Positions 14,540 to 26,098 of a stretch of 64,000 nt of DNA are shown here, piece after piece. The notes under the pieces were generated by a model. That model made no database searches and was not told the DNA's origin. It was given only the letters and a program-made list of their open reading frames with translations. How positions within the stretch are numbered: the first letter of the stretch is position 1; every line of letters starts with the position of its first letter. The translations under genes were made by a program, and so were the position numbers. The DNA is from Lethocerus indicus (Eukaryota; Arthropoda; Insecta; Hemiptera; Belostomatidae), in assembly GCA_019843655.1 (NCBI GenBank), contig JACDQD010000002.1:6954585-7018584 (forward strand), written 5' to 3'.

Positions 14540-14850
14540 AATTATGCAGGAGGTGGCCGCCGGGGGCCCTAGTGTAAATAAAGTGTTGCGGGGAGCATTG
14601 TGGGGGCCCCGGCGCCGATTGCGCGAACAATGGCCCCAAACAATTAGAGCGTGGAGCGGGGCCGGGGCCGGGGCCGGGGGGGGCGCGATTTGTTGTGCCA
14701 GAGCCGAGTGCCGGCGCCCCCCCCCTGCGACCGGCCACGTGTTGTTACCCACAATCAACACTGTCCCCACCCCCTCGCCCCCCGCACAATCCTATACCTA
14801 GGCCAGACTCCTCCGCACAACACAGCCTCTCCCCCCCAGTGATTAGAGTA
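14540..14850. other. GC-rich island with GGGGCC repeats
   Basis: A strongly GC- and CpG-rich island of about 300 bp is open in several frames on both strands, which is what high GC produces by chance. It contains three GGGGCC-type units at 14657-14683 ending in a G-run, an AACAATGG at 14626, and long C-runs near 14707 and 14770. It could be an unmethylated CpG-rich regulatory element. No exon is supported. Confidence 0.55.
14657..14683 (+). repeat. GGGGCC-type hexanucleotide repeat
   Basis: About three tandem units of GGGGCC run into a G8 run. It is a quadruplex-prone motif on the plus strand. Confidence 0.75.
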
Positions 14851-15047
14851 AACATTAATTTGACCCGATCTCTTATACAGTCTCGGCAAACTACGTGGAG
14901 CCATTTTCGCCTTCCGATCAGAAACACTTTTAACAAAATTCGTGCCCAATATAATACAATTGTAGTGAGTAGTCTACGATTAATTATAAAATGAAGAGGG
15001 CGTCAAATTAATTACTTATCGATTGTGCGGCGTCCACTAATGCTGTG

Positions 15048-15071
15048 CCGCAAGGCACGCGTGCATTGCGG
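15048..15071 (+). other. 24-bp imperfect palindrome
   Basis: Outer arms CCGCAA and TTGCGG and a central 10-bp palindrome GCACGCGTGC are separated by one unpaired G and A. Only one of twelve base pairs is mismatched. Confidence 0.85.
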
Positions 15072-16216
15072 GTCATAGTTTCAAGCGCCGTACAACGATG
15101 TCGATCTAGTTTGGGCAACAGATGTAAACGATGCCGTTTCACTATGAAATTATATATTTTTTCTATTAATGCGTTGGAAAAATATCCTTTAAATTTATTT
15201 TAAGGCGCATAACGGGGATACTGTTATGGGGACAAACAAAAATTATTTCAACCGGTTTCCTTTTCAGCAAGACCTTTTTCACGAATGAAATCAAGGTGTG
15301 GGAGAGTGTGGAACTGTCCACTGAAGTGTCGTAAATGCCAAGATTGGCCGTTCGCTCGGGTCAACACTCGGGTCCAGTAAACGGGACAGAGCGATCATCT
15401 AATTAGGGATTCAGCGGTGTTCGATTGGTGCAATGTCAATATTGTCCAAATCTATTCCGGCCCATACACAGCCCAAACCCGCCCAAACAATATTGCCGCC
15501 AGTTATTTACGCCAGTCGAATAATAAAGTTTTTCATCCATTCTATTCCGGTCAGACGACAGTCTGAATAGTTGTATTGACTGTGTATTCAATTTTTTTAA
15601 CAATCAACGTTGTACAGAAGGTGAACTCGTTTTGCCTAATCAGTACACTTTTACTTATGATCCTTTAAATCTAAATTCCATTGTGATTCCACCATTCTAT
15701 ATTTTTTTCGTTTATCATTCATTCATTTGAATATCATAGTTACATTCAGTATTTTAGTAACGGCGTTTTATTGATCTTAAATAGTCATATGTATGACGAT
15801 CAAGAAGGATCCTGGAGCAGTTCACAAATATTTGAAACGTACCCATTTTACATTTCCAAAAATATCGTGTCAATAATTTATTTACTGTTTGAAAAAGTAT
15901 GTACTGTGTGTAAAAACGTATTTATATCAATATTAAAATACGATAAATATGAGAAACTCGTATCAGTGGAGGATGAAAGGCCAACATGTGAAACATGCAT
16001 GTGCGGTTGGGATGTTGTAAGTGCTGCCGATCGCAAATTATTCCAGAACGCCGTGTACGTTTCACAGCCGAGCCCAGTTACGCAAGCTCGAGTTTTCGGT
16101 AGTGTCATTGTACAATGTACAAAGGGGAAAAAACTTAGAGAGGCGTAACAACAAGGAAGCGCCGAATTTATATAGGAACCGCGGAGTTTATTTGGTGGGC
16201 TAAAAGGAGCCGGGTA

Positions 16217-16257
16217 GTGTGTGTATGTGTGCGTGTGCGTGTGTGTGTGTGAGTGTG
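16217..16257 (+). repeat. GT microsatellite, interrupted
   Basis: A GT dinucleotide run with A and C interruptions ends shortly before the G-rich block at 16298. Confidence 0.8.
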
Positions 16258-16297
16258 CTGTGCGGTGTCATTGGGTGAACACAGTTCTTAAGTTAGG

Positions 16298-16336
16298 GTG
16301 GAGCGGGGGCGGGCGGGGGCGGGACAATACCCGCCC
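16298..16336 (+). repeat. G-rich block (copy 1) with quadruplex motif and hairpin
   Basis: The block reads GTGGAGC, then G5, C, G3, C, G5, C, G3, giving four G-tracts with one-base loops, an ideal quadruplex motif. The last seven bases (GGGCGGG, 317-323) also pair perfectly with CCCGCCC at 330-336 across a six-base loop. The first 22 bases recur exactly at 29244. Confidence 0.85.
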
Positions 16337-17721
16337 AAAGGAGCCCCAACTGGGATAAAAGAGATTTCGAATCCCGGCCGAGCTCCCTCCTAGGGGAGGG
16401 CGCAGAGAAAAAAAAATAACAAAAGTGACCTGCGGGGAGAATCCACTGTCCCTTCCCTATTTCTATAGGGAAAATGCCAACGAACGCAAAATTGCATTAA
16501 TAAATTTTTACCAGCTTCTTATTCTTCCCCCTTTCCCTGCTTCGATTGAATTAACAAAGTCAATTTTGAATTATTCAGGATCCGGTCGGTCTCAAATAAT
16601 AGTACTGAAAGTCGGAAATTTTCTCTATGCTAATCTTCGGTATGCCCCTACTTTAGGTGAATACTTTAGGCTTATTTCTCTCATTAAAAGTTGGAAAAAG
16701 CTAGACCGCTCTCGTCTTTCCGCCATCGGCATAAGTGACATATGTTGTACGCACGTCGGCTGCCGATGGAGCGTCCTGGATTCTACAATAAAGCCAATGA
16801 GATCATATTATTGTACACACCGGTTTTATTTCTGATTGTACCGACTTATATACCCCGAATACTACTGCACTTGCGGCGGAAATTACTTCACCGAGTCGTA
16901 TACAGTTACAACGACCAGCAGGATGTTTCATTGGCACAAAACGTGAATGAAGTACCTGACTATGTGCTACTGTGGAGGGCCCAAAAGCGGAAATTATCTA
17001 AGAAAATTGGCTAGTGCGGACAAAATCACCCAAAAATTGTATTCTAAACCCAAATAATTTGGTTTTCTACAAATTAACAAACTCTCTACACATAGTAAAT
17101 GACTAGTATGAAATATCATCTTTCAACAGAAGAATAATCGACAGGCCCTCTATTTCTAGACGTAGAAAATGCCACGGCCCGCAAAAAACCATAATAAATG
17201 CATTCGCCTTCCTGAATTCTTCCCTCTCGATTTACTTCGGTTGAATTGACAGTCAATTTAGATAGTTTATGAAACCAAGTTTATGAAACGTGGTTTGAAA
17301 GGGGGTACATTTTAATTTCCCTAGTAACAGAAATAGAAAGCGATGGTCGTATTATGAAGCAGTTAATAATTCGTAATCTCTCAAAACATTATTCGTCTCT
17401 TCGTCTTGTAGCCAAGACGAAGCTCAAAATTCATTAATTTCAGTTTTCATAATGTATCTTCGGCCTGTAAGGAATTTATTGAGGAAGTTAATAATTGTGA
17501 AGAAAATTTAATTTTCCATCCTTTTCCACTATTAAATTATCTTCACGTATAACAATTTGTCGCATGCAACAAAAATTCATTAATTTCATTATTCAATCCC
17601 GCATTTTCGTATAAGAGAACATAATTATAAACGGTTCTTATCAGGGAAAAAGGATTATTTTGTACGTCTACGAATATATAAGTGCTACAAATAATAAATA
17701 CTCACACAATATAATTCCATT

Positions 17722-17983
17722 TCATACTATAAATAACTCATGCCAATCCACAGAAGGAAGGTGTGAACAATAAGACAGTGTACAAGGACGAAACCACCAA
17801 AACCGTACGAAAGTGCTGAATGGAAGGAATACCGACGGGATGGAAAATTCCGAGATTACAATCCGACATCCACCTGGCGTTTCCTCTTTTTTTTTGTTAA
17901 AATATAAAACTACAATTAAAAGAAAGGGAAGGAACACACAAAGTAGAGAAGAGACCACCACCGCTAAAAACATTCCGGGAGTA
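17722..17983 (-). other. Possible membrane-segment exon or chance open frame
   Basis: Directly after a very strong pyrimidine tract and TCTCTAG acceptor on the minus strand, a frame reads TPGMFLAVVVSSLLCVFLPF and continues LLIVVLYFNKKKEE. This is a convincing 25-residue hydrophobic helix followed by a Lys-rich stop-transfer run. It stays open to a stop at the low-coordinate edge. The frame needs a preceding exon that ends with two codon bases, whereas exon B ends with one, so it cannot follow exon B directly. It would be real only if an unseen exon changes the phase. It is listed because it lies exactly where a C-terminal anchor of the Ig protein would be expected. Confidence 0.12.
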
Positions 17984-18207
17984 CTAGAGAAGAGAAACAA
18001 AGAAGGTGAGATACAAAGGAGGAATGTTTGCTGTGAGGGGCACAGACCGACACCTCGGACCACCTCTCAGTCCATATCTCTTACCGGCTGCAGAAAATAA
18101 GTTAGCGTCGGCAAAGTATTTAGTCTGAGTTTCCTCGACCCCAGACAACACCCACATCTCACCGTATTTCACCGGCCGCCCCGTCGTCGACGTCCTCCGC
18201 GGTCGTA
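17984..18207 (-). CDS. Candidate 3' terminal exon of the Ig-domain gene
   Basis: On the minus strand a pyrimidine-rich acceptor (TGTTTTCCACTTGTGCAG) opens a 224-bp frame that begins with two bases (TA). This is the phase needed after exon B, which leaves one base G, and gives Val at the join. The frame continues for 73 codons to a TAG. The peptide starts RPRRTSTTGRPVKYG, is rich in Gly, Arg and Thr, and ends in a short hydrophobic tail (IPPLYLTFFVSLL) that could serve as a membrane or GPI-attachment signal. Two good internal donors lie in the same phase: GTGAGA, making an exon of 18163-18207, and GTAAGA, making an exon of 18085-18207. The region may therefore be an internal exon instead. The hydrophobic tail is also the literal translation of a pyrimidine tract, so it may be accidental. 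No AATAAA lies close downstream; the nearest one noticed is near 17475-17480. A phase match alone has a one-in-three chance. Confidence 0.22.
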
Positions 18208-18245
18208 CTGCACAAGTGGAAAACATTCGTTAAATGACAAATTTG

Positions 18246-18357
18246 TCACAACAACAAAATAAAATAAATAGAAACAAAAAAAAACAGAAATTAATAAAAA
18301 TAAAAAAAAACAATAACCTAAACATAATTGAACTTAAAACAAAACAATAATAATGTT
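18246..18357. repeat. A-rich low-complexity tract
   Basis: About 110 bases are almost free of T-runs and G on the plus strand and are dominated by A with scattered C (AAAATAAAATAAATAG, AAAAACAATAACC and similar). On the minus strand this is a long T-rich tract just upstream of the candidate acceptor at 18207. That could help define a 3' splice site, or it may simply be low-complexity DNA. Confidence 0.7.
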
Positions 18358-18809
18358 GTTCCGATTGCATGTTACCTTCCAGAGTATCTAGTCACAGCAA
18401 CACGTGTACACTCCCGCTGTACTCATACCAATTTCTCCCAGGACGTCGGCACCCATTTAGAATGAAATAGAGTTAATAATAATTTAAGAATTATTGTACG
18501 ACACAGTTTATCGTTCCATGAAATCAGGTACTACAAGGATATTCACGAACGTCGAGATTGAAATATACTCACTGACGCTTGGCAAAACCAAAAACATGAT
18601 ATTGTTCGAGCAATAAGAATTGATACAGAAATAGTTAGGCGGGGGAATAAATCAATTCAAAGAGCCGGACACGTTTCGGACGTCCTAACCGTGCCTGTGT
18701 AGTAGTGCATAAAATTGAAGTAATCTTGTACGGGATTTGGTGTGGGCGAGGGATGGGGTTGACCGGGGTTGAGGAGATATTCTGCCGACCTCTGCCCCCC
18801 CCCCACCAC

Positions 18810-18869
<60 letters not shown>

Positions 18870-20180
18870 CTTTCCAGGACTCTTGAAAAATGGATGCGGA
18901 ATAAAATCTAAATGGGGGCGGTCAAGTGATCTTGGCGAGTCCAAGGAAATTCAAAACCTGGGGGAAATCAATTTCACCGTCCCACTGTGGTAATCGGACT
19001 ACCGCACCGGCAAATGAGCTTTCCAGCTTTCCCCCCCCCACTCCACACTTACTATCAAATTGTAAAATAAAAACGGCTTCCCGCCCGCAATTTTCCCGCC
19101 AGAGAATTTTACACCTTATTTGTTAACGTTAGCAACGCGTTGAAGTTTTTATACGGCCGAGGAGATACATAAACTGGTCCACATTCCGATTTGTTAAATA
19201 TGAGCGAAACACAAAATTCAGAAATCGACCCAGCCTATTGTACTATAGTTGGGATACGGTAACGCCTAACACAGTATAAGAATATATTGGAATTTAATAT
19301 TTCTTCAATTATCCAACACGTATTTTGCCCACGAAGACTACAAAGCAAACGTCCGTGATATACGGCTCAACATGTGTCTTCACATTCGAAATAATAATTA
19401 CGAAATAATTCACGAATATTATTCTTTCTGGGATTAAGGTCTTCTTGTTCAGGAAGGAGGGGTCCATTAATTAAAATCGTAAAGTATGAAAATCTAAATT
19501 TCCAATCGGCAAACATGAATTTCATAATTGTTCTCGGCCCCGAGTTATAATGAAATTCCACGACTTCTGACTTCTTCTGGGTTGGCCTTCATGCCCGGCT
19601 GCTGTTCTCGTCGTGGTGTATGAGTTTTAATTGCGCTTTTTACTAGCCCGCCTTTCAAAAATTAGAGGCTATCAAGAAGATAATAAGTATTCGAGAACTT
19701 CGTTTCTCCTCGATCATATCTTAAATAATGATGACCGACATTACAGACGGATATTACAAAATGAAATTACGGACATTTTGCCCTTCATAATTTTCAAGAG
19801 CGATCGATATCTAATTAGTTTCCCGGATTTACTCATACCGAATATATAGCATGTTCGCTCTGAGTGGTCGTTACCTCAATATTTGTTTATTTCATCTTTA
19901 AAACACAAATAAATTAATTTCACGCGATTTTTAGTAATATTTAATAAATGAAATAATGTTGTAGTAATTTACAGAAATCAGATTACCCCCCCAGATAAAC
20001 ATTCCAGAAATTTAATTCTTATAATAACAATTATTAACGGAATGCATACTGATCAAAATCGAGTCTGTGGTACTATTCTTTGATATTTCTTATGTGACAT
20101 ATCAGTTATTACTATGCAGATGTCAGAATTATAACGAAAGAGCGAGATGGACTGAGAGAACGAGATGGAGATATAGTGAA
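18358..20180. other. Non-coding DNA around the CA repeat
   Basis: If 17984-18207 is a real exon this lies in its upstream intron; otherwise it is 3' flank. Apart from the CA repeat and the 10-bp palindrome CAACGCGTTG near 19132 I see nothing. Confidence 0.4.
18795..18867 (+). repeat. C10 run and (CA)n microsatellite
   Basis: A run of ten C at 18795-18804 is followed by a short interrupted part and a perfect CA repeat from 18815 to 18867, about 26 units. Open frames through it are repeat artefacts. Confidence 0.95.
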
Positions 20181-20600
20181 AATGCGTAAATGGAATCACA
20201 GTGTCCGACTAGATTGTGGCTAGGTATTATGGTAACAGGTCTGACTGATATAGTCGCCGGTCTGGGGGGTTGGGCGGGCGGGGGATGTAGATGGGTGTTG
20301 GCCAGAAGTGGACAAGCATTAACAAGGGCTCCGACCGCACACACTCTAAACACCCCTGTATTTGCATCCGGGGTAGCGCGGACCCCCGGGGGACCGGCCG
20401 GGATTGATGCTCAAAACAGATCCCGTCAATTCCCTTTTAATCCTGGGCTCGGCACGCCCTCGATTCCTCCCCCCAAGCATCCGCATGGCCACCCCACTCC
20501 ATGGATATTCCCACCAGCGATAATATCAACAGCATTCTGCGATATCGCCCCCCGTGCAAGTTTGCCGAAAGCCGTCTAGCCCCTACACTACAATAGGGGT
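20181..20600. other. GC-rich patch with GGaC5-G5aCC palindrome
   Basis: A GC-rich, CpG-containing patch is open for 129 codons on the plus strand and also open on the minus strand. No domain is recognised. At 20380-20395 C5 and G5 meet in a 16-bp palindrome with one mismatched pair (A/A). Confidence 0.45.
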
Positions 20601-21419
20601 AGCCTGCCCACCATACTGCTGGCAAACGATATCAACCCACCTCCACACTATTCCGTGACTCGTATGTCTAGTTTATTCCATGAATTACAGAATACTATGC
20701 GGTTTCCGCGAAATAAAATTACTACAATAAATATTATTTGCAATTAATTAAGCGATAAGTTCTCAAAACTCCACTGACTACTAATTTTTATATGTGTGTA
20801 CACTTTTAATCCTCCTTTTAACCATTTAAACTGCTTACTGCCTTAACGCAAAAAAATAGCCATGATACATTTTAGTATAGTAGTTATTTTAAAGCAATAT
20901 ATTTATTTAAAAAATTAAAATAAAGTAGAAATATTCTTATGGTGTGTTTCATACAATTATCGATAAAGTTCCTTCCTTGTGTCACTACCGCATTTAACTT
21001 TAATATCTTTCGAAAGGGAATTGTAATTTGTCTACGACCTGTCTTCTTTGTTTCACAAACGGGTACATATACCTACACTAATAGCTTAAGTTCTCGGGTT
21101 TTTATTATAAATTTTCCCGATTATCACAACAATATTGTTTAAAAATCCATGTTTAATGTAATATAATATTTAAGTATGTATATATATGTAGTAAGGCCAA
21201 TTGGCCAGAATGCATGTACGAATCACCATTTGTATATCGTTCTATGAATGTAATACTTTGTTTAAAGAAATAAAAATTACTTGTATCTTGTAATATTTAC
21301 ATTAATGTTACAATGAAATAATTCGTTTTCGCTAGCCAATCAATTTCCATCGTTCCGTTTCAATACCAAGGAACACTTGTTCTCCGTCTTCTCAAGAAGT
21401 AACAATAAGTAAGTGAATA
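20601..21419. other. AT-rich DNA, nothing distinctive
   Basis: High-AT DNA with a TATATATG run near 21180. No coding or structured feature is supported. Confidence 0.5.
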
Positions 21420-22460
21420 AATTCGTACGGATTATTTCTGTTAATGTCCCGGCAACATGCGATTCAAGACTTGGATGAATAAACCGCTATTACGGGTTGG
21501 CCAGGTTGGGGATTTCTAATATTATTGCATTTCTTAACAACATCGGAAAAACGTTCGGTCATAATTCACTAAATCAATACTAGGGGTTTAAACAGTTGTT
21601 AAAATCAAGCGTTTTCCCGTTAGCGTGCATCAGCGTGTATCGAATGGTATTTGTACGATAAAGAAATTTCACGTTTGCATGTTAATGACAGGCATAATAC
21701 AGTATTAAAAAATAATAAATAAATACCGCCTATTTATTTAAACACGCCGAATGAAGCGCCGACAATTGTGGAACAGTTGTTAAAACGAGAAATTAATACG
21801 ATATCTCGCGGGCTAAAATTCGTAAAGGGATCAGATTAAAATTAATACAGGTTGGCCGATACGCGGCCACGTGTCGTTTTTATACTTTAATGGATGGCAA
21901 GATAACCGATGCCGGCTGTCTTCATAAAGTCGGCTTTAATAGCTGGCGGGCAGATAAGTGCAGCGGGGACCTCGGTCGCGTGTCATAGACACTGACAAAA
22001 TATATACGCTTCATAATGGGGCCCGAATTTATAGGGCGGTCGATGAGAAAAGTATTGGTAGGGCCTCGTCCCGTCTCCGACTGCACGCACTCACGCCCTA
22101 CACTACACCCTTTGGCCCACCTAATTGATTCAGCCCCTTTTTCTCATCGTACAAACGAACGCTTTCACTGTGACAAACGGAAATAAACTGTCGTGCGTTT
22201 ATCGGCGTATCTATATCCGAAATTGCGTCCAGGTATCACTAATGAATAAAATCCCATTTTAAATTGTTAATGACCCCGAATTGATAATGACTCGCTGAAA
22301 CAGCTCGTGTTGAATTTTATAAACGCGAGCGCATACATGCGTGGTCATAATTTCTGAAAGAGTGATGACCATATTGTATACAACATAAATGACCCTGTGT
22401 ATGTCCCGGTGTCACTTTACAGAAGCGCGGGGGGTTTCGTACCTGTTAATACCTGTTTTA
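21420..22460. promoter_or_regulatory. Enhancer-like non-coding stretch with TGACC half-site cluster
   Basis: About 1 kb has mixed composition and little low complexity, and no long frame. It carries TGACC at 22271 and 22390 and an inverted pair TGGTCAT (22342-22348) and ATGACCA (22365-22371). It also has repeated homeodomain-type cores such as TTTATAG and TAATGA, and a GTGTC-ATA-GACAC hairpin near 21980. The texture resembles conserved non-coding DNA. Function is inferred only. Confidence 0.3.
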
Positions 22461-23709
22461 TCCAACTCACTTTAAGCATTTAAAGAAATAGAGTTGTTTT
22501 TAAATTATTCCCTTCTATTTCAGATGGTAGGAGCGTCACCGTTGTTAAAGACAGCTTCAGGTTCGATACCAGCCACATGACAATATTTCAATCGAGTGAT
22601 AAATTGATGATGTAAATGCGATGATTCCTTGCCACCTTATTTTTAATAAATTACGAATATGAAAAACAATGTCATACTTCATAAATTTTGTTTAGTTTCC
22701 AATATAAAATATTAATTATATAATCAGTAATTATTGTTCAATGGAGAATTAATTTTTATTTTGTTGTTAAACTTTTAATTTTAAATTAATGTTAAATATT
22801 AAAAGCGAATGTTCCTTCGACGCTCTCTCAGAATATTGAAGTAAAAAAATCGAGTAATTGAGTACTCCAAAGAATTCAATCAATGGGCAATTGACGAGCA
22901 GACTAATTATAAGTTTAATTAGTCCATTAAACCCTCAGAAATGTTTTCCGGACAATTTGAACCCATAATTATCGGCAGTCCTCTTCAGAGACCGAGCACC
23001 GTGATTAGTGTTCTCAATCTCCTATTTCAATTCGAATTTCGCTCCGTTCAATAACGCCTCGATTGGTGTTTCGAAGGTGTCAACCTAAAAGTGCCAGGTG
23101 TCATTTGGGGACTTAACAGCGATTACATTTTCTATAGATGATCCTACATTTTAGTTTACTAATATCTGCCTAAATGTATATAATATTCTTACTTTATTAA
23201 TTTATTTCAATTCTATATTACGATATTAACTATTGGAACTATAAATCAATGCAAAATTTATATTATATTAATATAATAATTCTTCTTCTCTACCTTATTA
23301 TATTAATAGGATAAATGTGAAATCCTTATTTCATTTCATAGTACTTGAGCTTTCATCTCCTGCCACTCATACCTTGATTGAAATTAGTCAATCGGTATTT
23401 TTCCCAAATTCATATATACGCTATGCGACGAATTAACATATTTACAATAATTGGGTTACTCCACGTGTACGGTATCTTGTTTGAGAGAGGGAGGGAGAGT
23501 ACGAAACCACAATTGGGGATTGGACCTTGTGACAATCAAAGGTAGGGGACTCGTTTCTGTGATGAACGTTTCAAGGGCAGACATCTGGGGGGATACGCGA
23601 TAAGGGTTAACTAGCATGAGGCCCAGGCGTTGTGAAAGGGGGACGGGGACGGGCTTTAGGAATTTGCATGCATCCCGAATGTAGAGATAGGGGATAGCCC
23701 GGGTGTGTT

Positions 23710-23758
23710 GGAGAGAGAGAGAGTGTGAGAGGGAGGGAGAGGAGGGAGAGTGAGTGAA
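23710..23758 (+). repeat. GA-rich microsatellite
   Basis: A GA and GGGA purine tract of about 49 bases. Confidence 0.8.
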
Positions 23759-24033
23759 AGTTAACTGTGGAAGAACACTGAGGCGTATGACTGTGGGAGA
23801 TGGCTCCGGCTGCCTCTGTGTGCACAGCCCAAACCCGTGCGAGTGTTCTCTTGTTCATCTAGTTATGCATTCAGGCCTTACCCCCCCCCCTACCGCCAAT
23901 GTATATCCCACGGGCCACCGACCACTAAACCCGAAGTGGAAACCCTCCAATAATACCCTTCCCCCTACCCCCTTCTAACTGGCGCACAATGGCCAAGCTC
24001 ACCCCGACCCATTCCGCCCCTCCACCCGCCCCA

Positions 24034-24052
24034 CCACACCACACCACACCAC
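24034..24052 (+). repeat. (CCACA)n short tandem repeat
   Basis: Just over three tandem pentamers in a C-rich context. Confidence 0.75.
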
Positions 24053-26098
24053 TACCTTATTAATAATATGTACGGTTTTCCTAACCTTACGCCATTCTAC
24101 GCTTTCCGGAAATCATTACTGAACGCCAACTATTTCATAAAACTCCGAACGAACGGTCATCCGTATATATATGAGCAACATTTGTCTTTCAGAACGGAAA
24201 CTATCTCACCATTACTGAAAATATGCCGCATTACACTGATAAATAATACTAGGACTTAGAAACGAACAATTAAATGAAGAAATACTAGCCATATATTACT
24301 ATAATCATTATCAACGAGTGGTTAATTCTCATAATCATTTTTCTAACGAGATGCCATACGACGAACTGACTATCTGTTTGTCTCTGGTACGAATCGAACG
24401 CGATTTAATATCGCGTTATTTAAATCGGAATATTAAACGCGTCAAAATTAATTCTCCGCCGCGGCACCGGGGAGAGTTAAATACGATTTTTCGTGGAGCG
24501 TATCGCATTATCCAGTGTGTTCCGTCCTTAATACCCTCGAAATGCATTTAATTCGAGTGATCGAGTCCGGCGTCCCACTTTCCGCGAATTACAACGGCCG
24601 AAAATGGCGCGGCCTTGTATTGTGAGAATTTTTTCCCCGTTTGGGATTTGGCCGCGGTGAGAGGCGCCGGGTGTAAATCGTCGGGAATTTGCGCTTGGGG
24701 AACTTCCATTTCGGCTTACAAGTCGGGCCGGCGTCCCCTCGAGCTTTCCCTGGCCCTCACCCCCAACACAGCGCGCATCCCCGCCCCGTTAATAACCCAG
24801 ACAGTAAACACAAAAGCTCGCCCCGACCGCTAACTGTTATGCTTTAGCGCTCATTCCAGGAGCCATTTTATTCGGACGATTCGGAGGGCGCCCGGAGTTG
24901 CATTCACGACCGACAGTTAAACACTGACACTATGCAGCCTGCCAGAAGCGTCTGAAGTGAACATTCAGCCACTATATTGAAGTCGTCCGTATTTGAGACG
25001 TTATGAAACGATTTATTGGTTCATTAAATATGATTGTTTAACTCAATATTGTATGTATCTGTAAGTGTTCGTGCCGAATTTCATTCGTAAAAAAGTCAAA
25101 TATTCGGTACTATTTCAGTAAAGGAAACATTCAAAAATTTTAGATCCAGGAGTACTTACATGCAGGAGTCAAATATTCAAATTGAAATGAACATTAAAGA
25201 GAGAATGTATCTTGAAATTGTAAACAACAGCACTGTGTTTACTGTTAAATTGCGCAAAATTGAGAGCGGTTAAATATAAATATTCTGGAATCGAAATTAG
25301 ATCGTTAGATAAATGATGTTATTCCCGACATTTGCATATTGCACAGGGCGGGGTATGAGGCCGGCTATGTGTCATACACTATTTGATCACGGTCAACAAC
25401 ACTTCGATAATCTGTTTACAATGTTTGAGCTTGTTCTTGGTCGATTATATCGATAGGAGGTAGGAGGGTAGGGTATAGGGTGGCGTATAGCCCGCAACGG
25501 GTTAATATTGAAAGCCCGGATTAAAATGTAATTGACATCGCCCGTCTCTCGTCCCGCCCTATTAATTCTATATGCGATTGAAATTCGAAGCACATTAGCT
25601 TCATTACGGATTTAATTAATGAACACGCGAGGCGACGTGCGTAAATTGACTTTTGATGAACCGTAGACCGTCCGTACAAATAGTTTATGTACATAAATGG
25701 AGTCCAAGTGTCGAATCCGACAAATGAGTATAATATTTTATTCTGCGATCAAAGATATAAATTATAAAAGAAATTGCGGGAGATTCGTAAATAGCAGTTG
25801 GAAAACTGATAAATATTATTTAATTCTTGGAAACCACCAGTTAACGCGGTTATGCACTTGCATGACGTGTATACAAGGACGGCATTTAGACAATGAATCC
25901 AATTTAATTTTTAAGAATACTAACAGCATAGGCAAATGTGTTATTAGGTTATTGGTTGTTATTGTTTTTTAATGTCTTCAAAGATTATATTTTATATCAA
26001 TGTGAAACAACAGTGGCACAACAGACAAATCTCTGAAAAATAAAACGTTAGTGGGTTAAAAAACATAATGTTAGAGTATATTGAACCGTGCTACTAAC

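Larger units (their letters stand above)
14851..17721. other. Non-coding DNA with GT repeat and G-rich block
   Basis: Two of the longer plus-strand frames lie here (15771-16148 and 16425-16835). Both start at non-ATG codons in AT-rich DNA and show no domain or splice-bounded codon bias, so they are treated as chance. Structured elements are the palindrome at 15048, the GT repeat at 16217 and the G-rich block at 16298. Confidence 0.5.
22461..26098. other. Non-coding DNA downstream of exon B
   Basis: AT-rich DNA with a GA tract (23710-23758), a CCACA pentamer repeat (24034-24052) and a moderately GC-rich patch at 24440-24900. No exon continuing the Ig gene was recognised here. Confidence 0.45.

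Noticed and set aside
15050..15072. Similarity to the miR-124 mature sequence (AAGGCACGCG)
   Set aside because: Only the 5' ten bases agree; the region folds as a short palindrome and not as a 60-80-base pre-miRNA hairpin.
15771..16148. 125-codon plus-strand frame with a Cys-rich patch
   Set aside because: It begins at a non-ATG codon, no family is recognised, and no splice or promoter context supports it.
16425..16835. 136-codon plus-strand frame
   Set aside because: Non-ATG start, incoherent composition and no motif.
18635..18993. Several overlapping frames with Cys-Val or Thr-His repeats
   Set aside because: They are direct translations of the CA/GT microsatellite.
22552..22580. GGTTCGATACC resembling a tRNA B box
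   Set aside because: The flanking bases do not form a T-arm stem and no matching A box or acceptor stem lies at the right distance. Similar B-box-like strings near 9577, 24390, 35290 and 57949 failed the same test.
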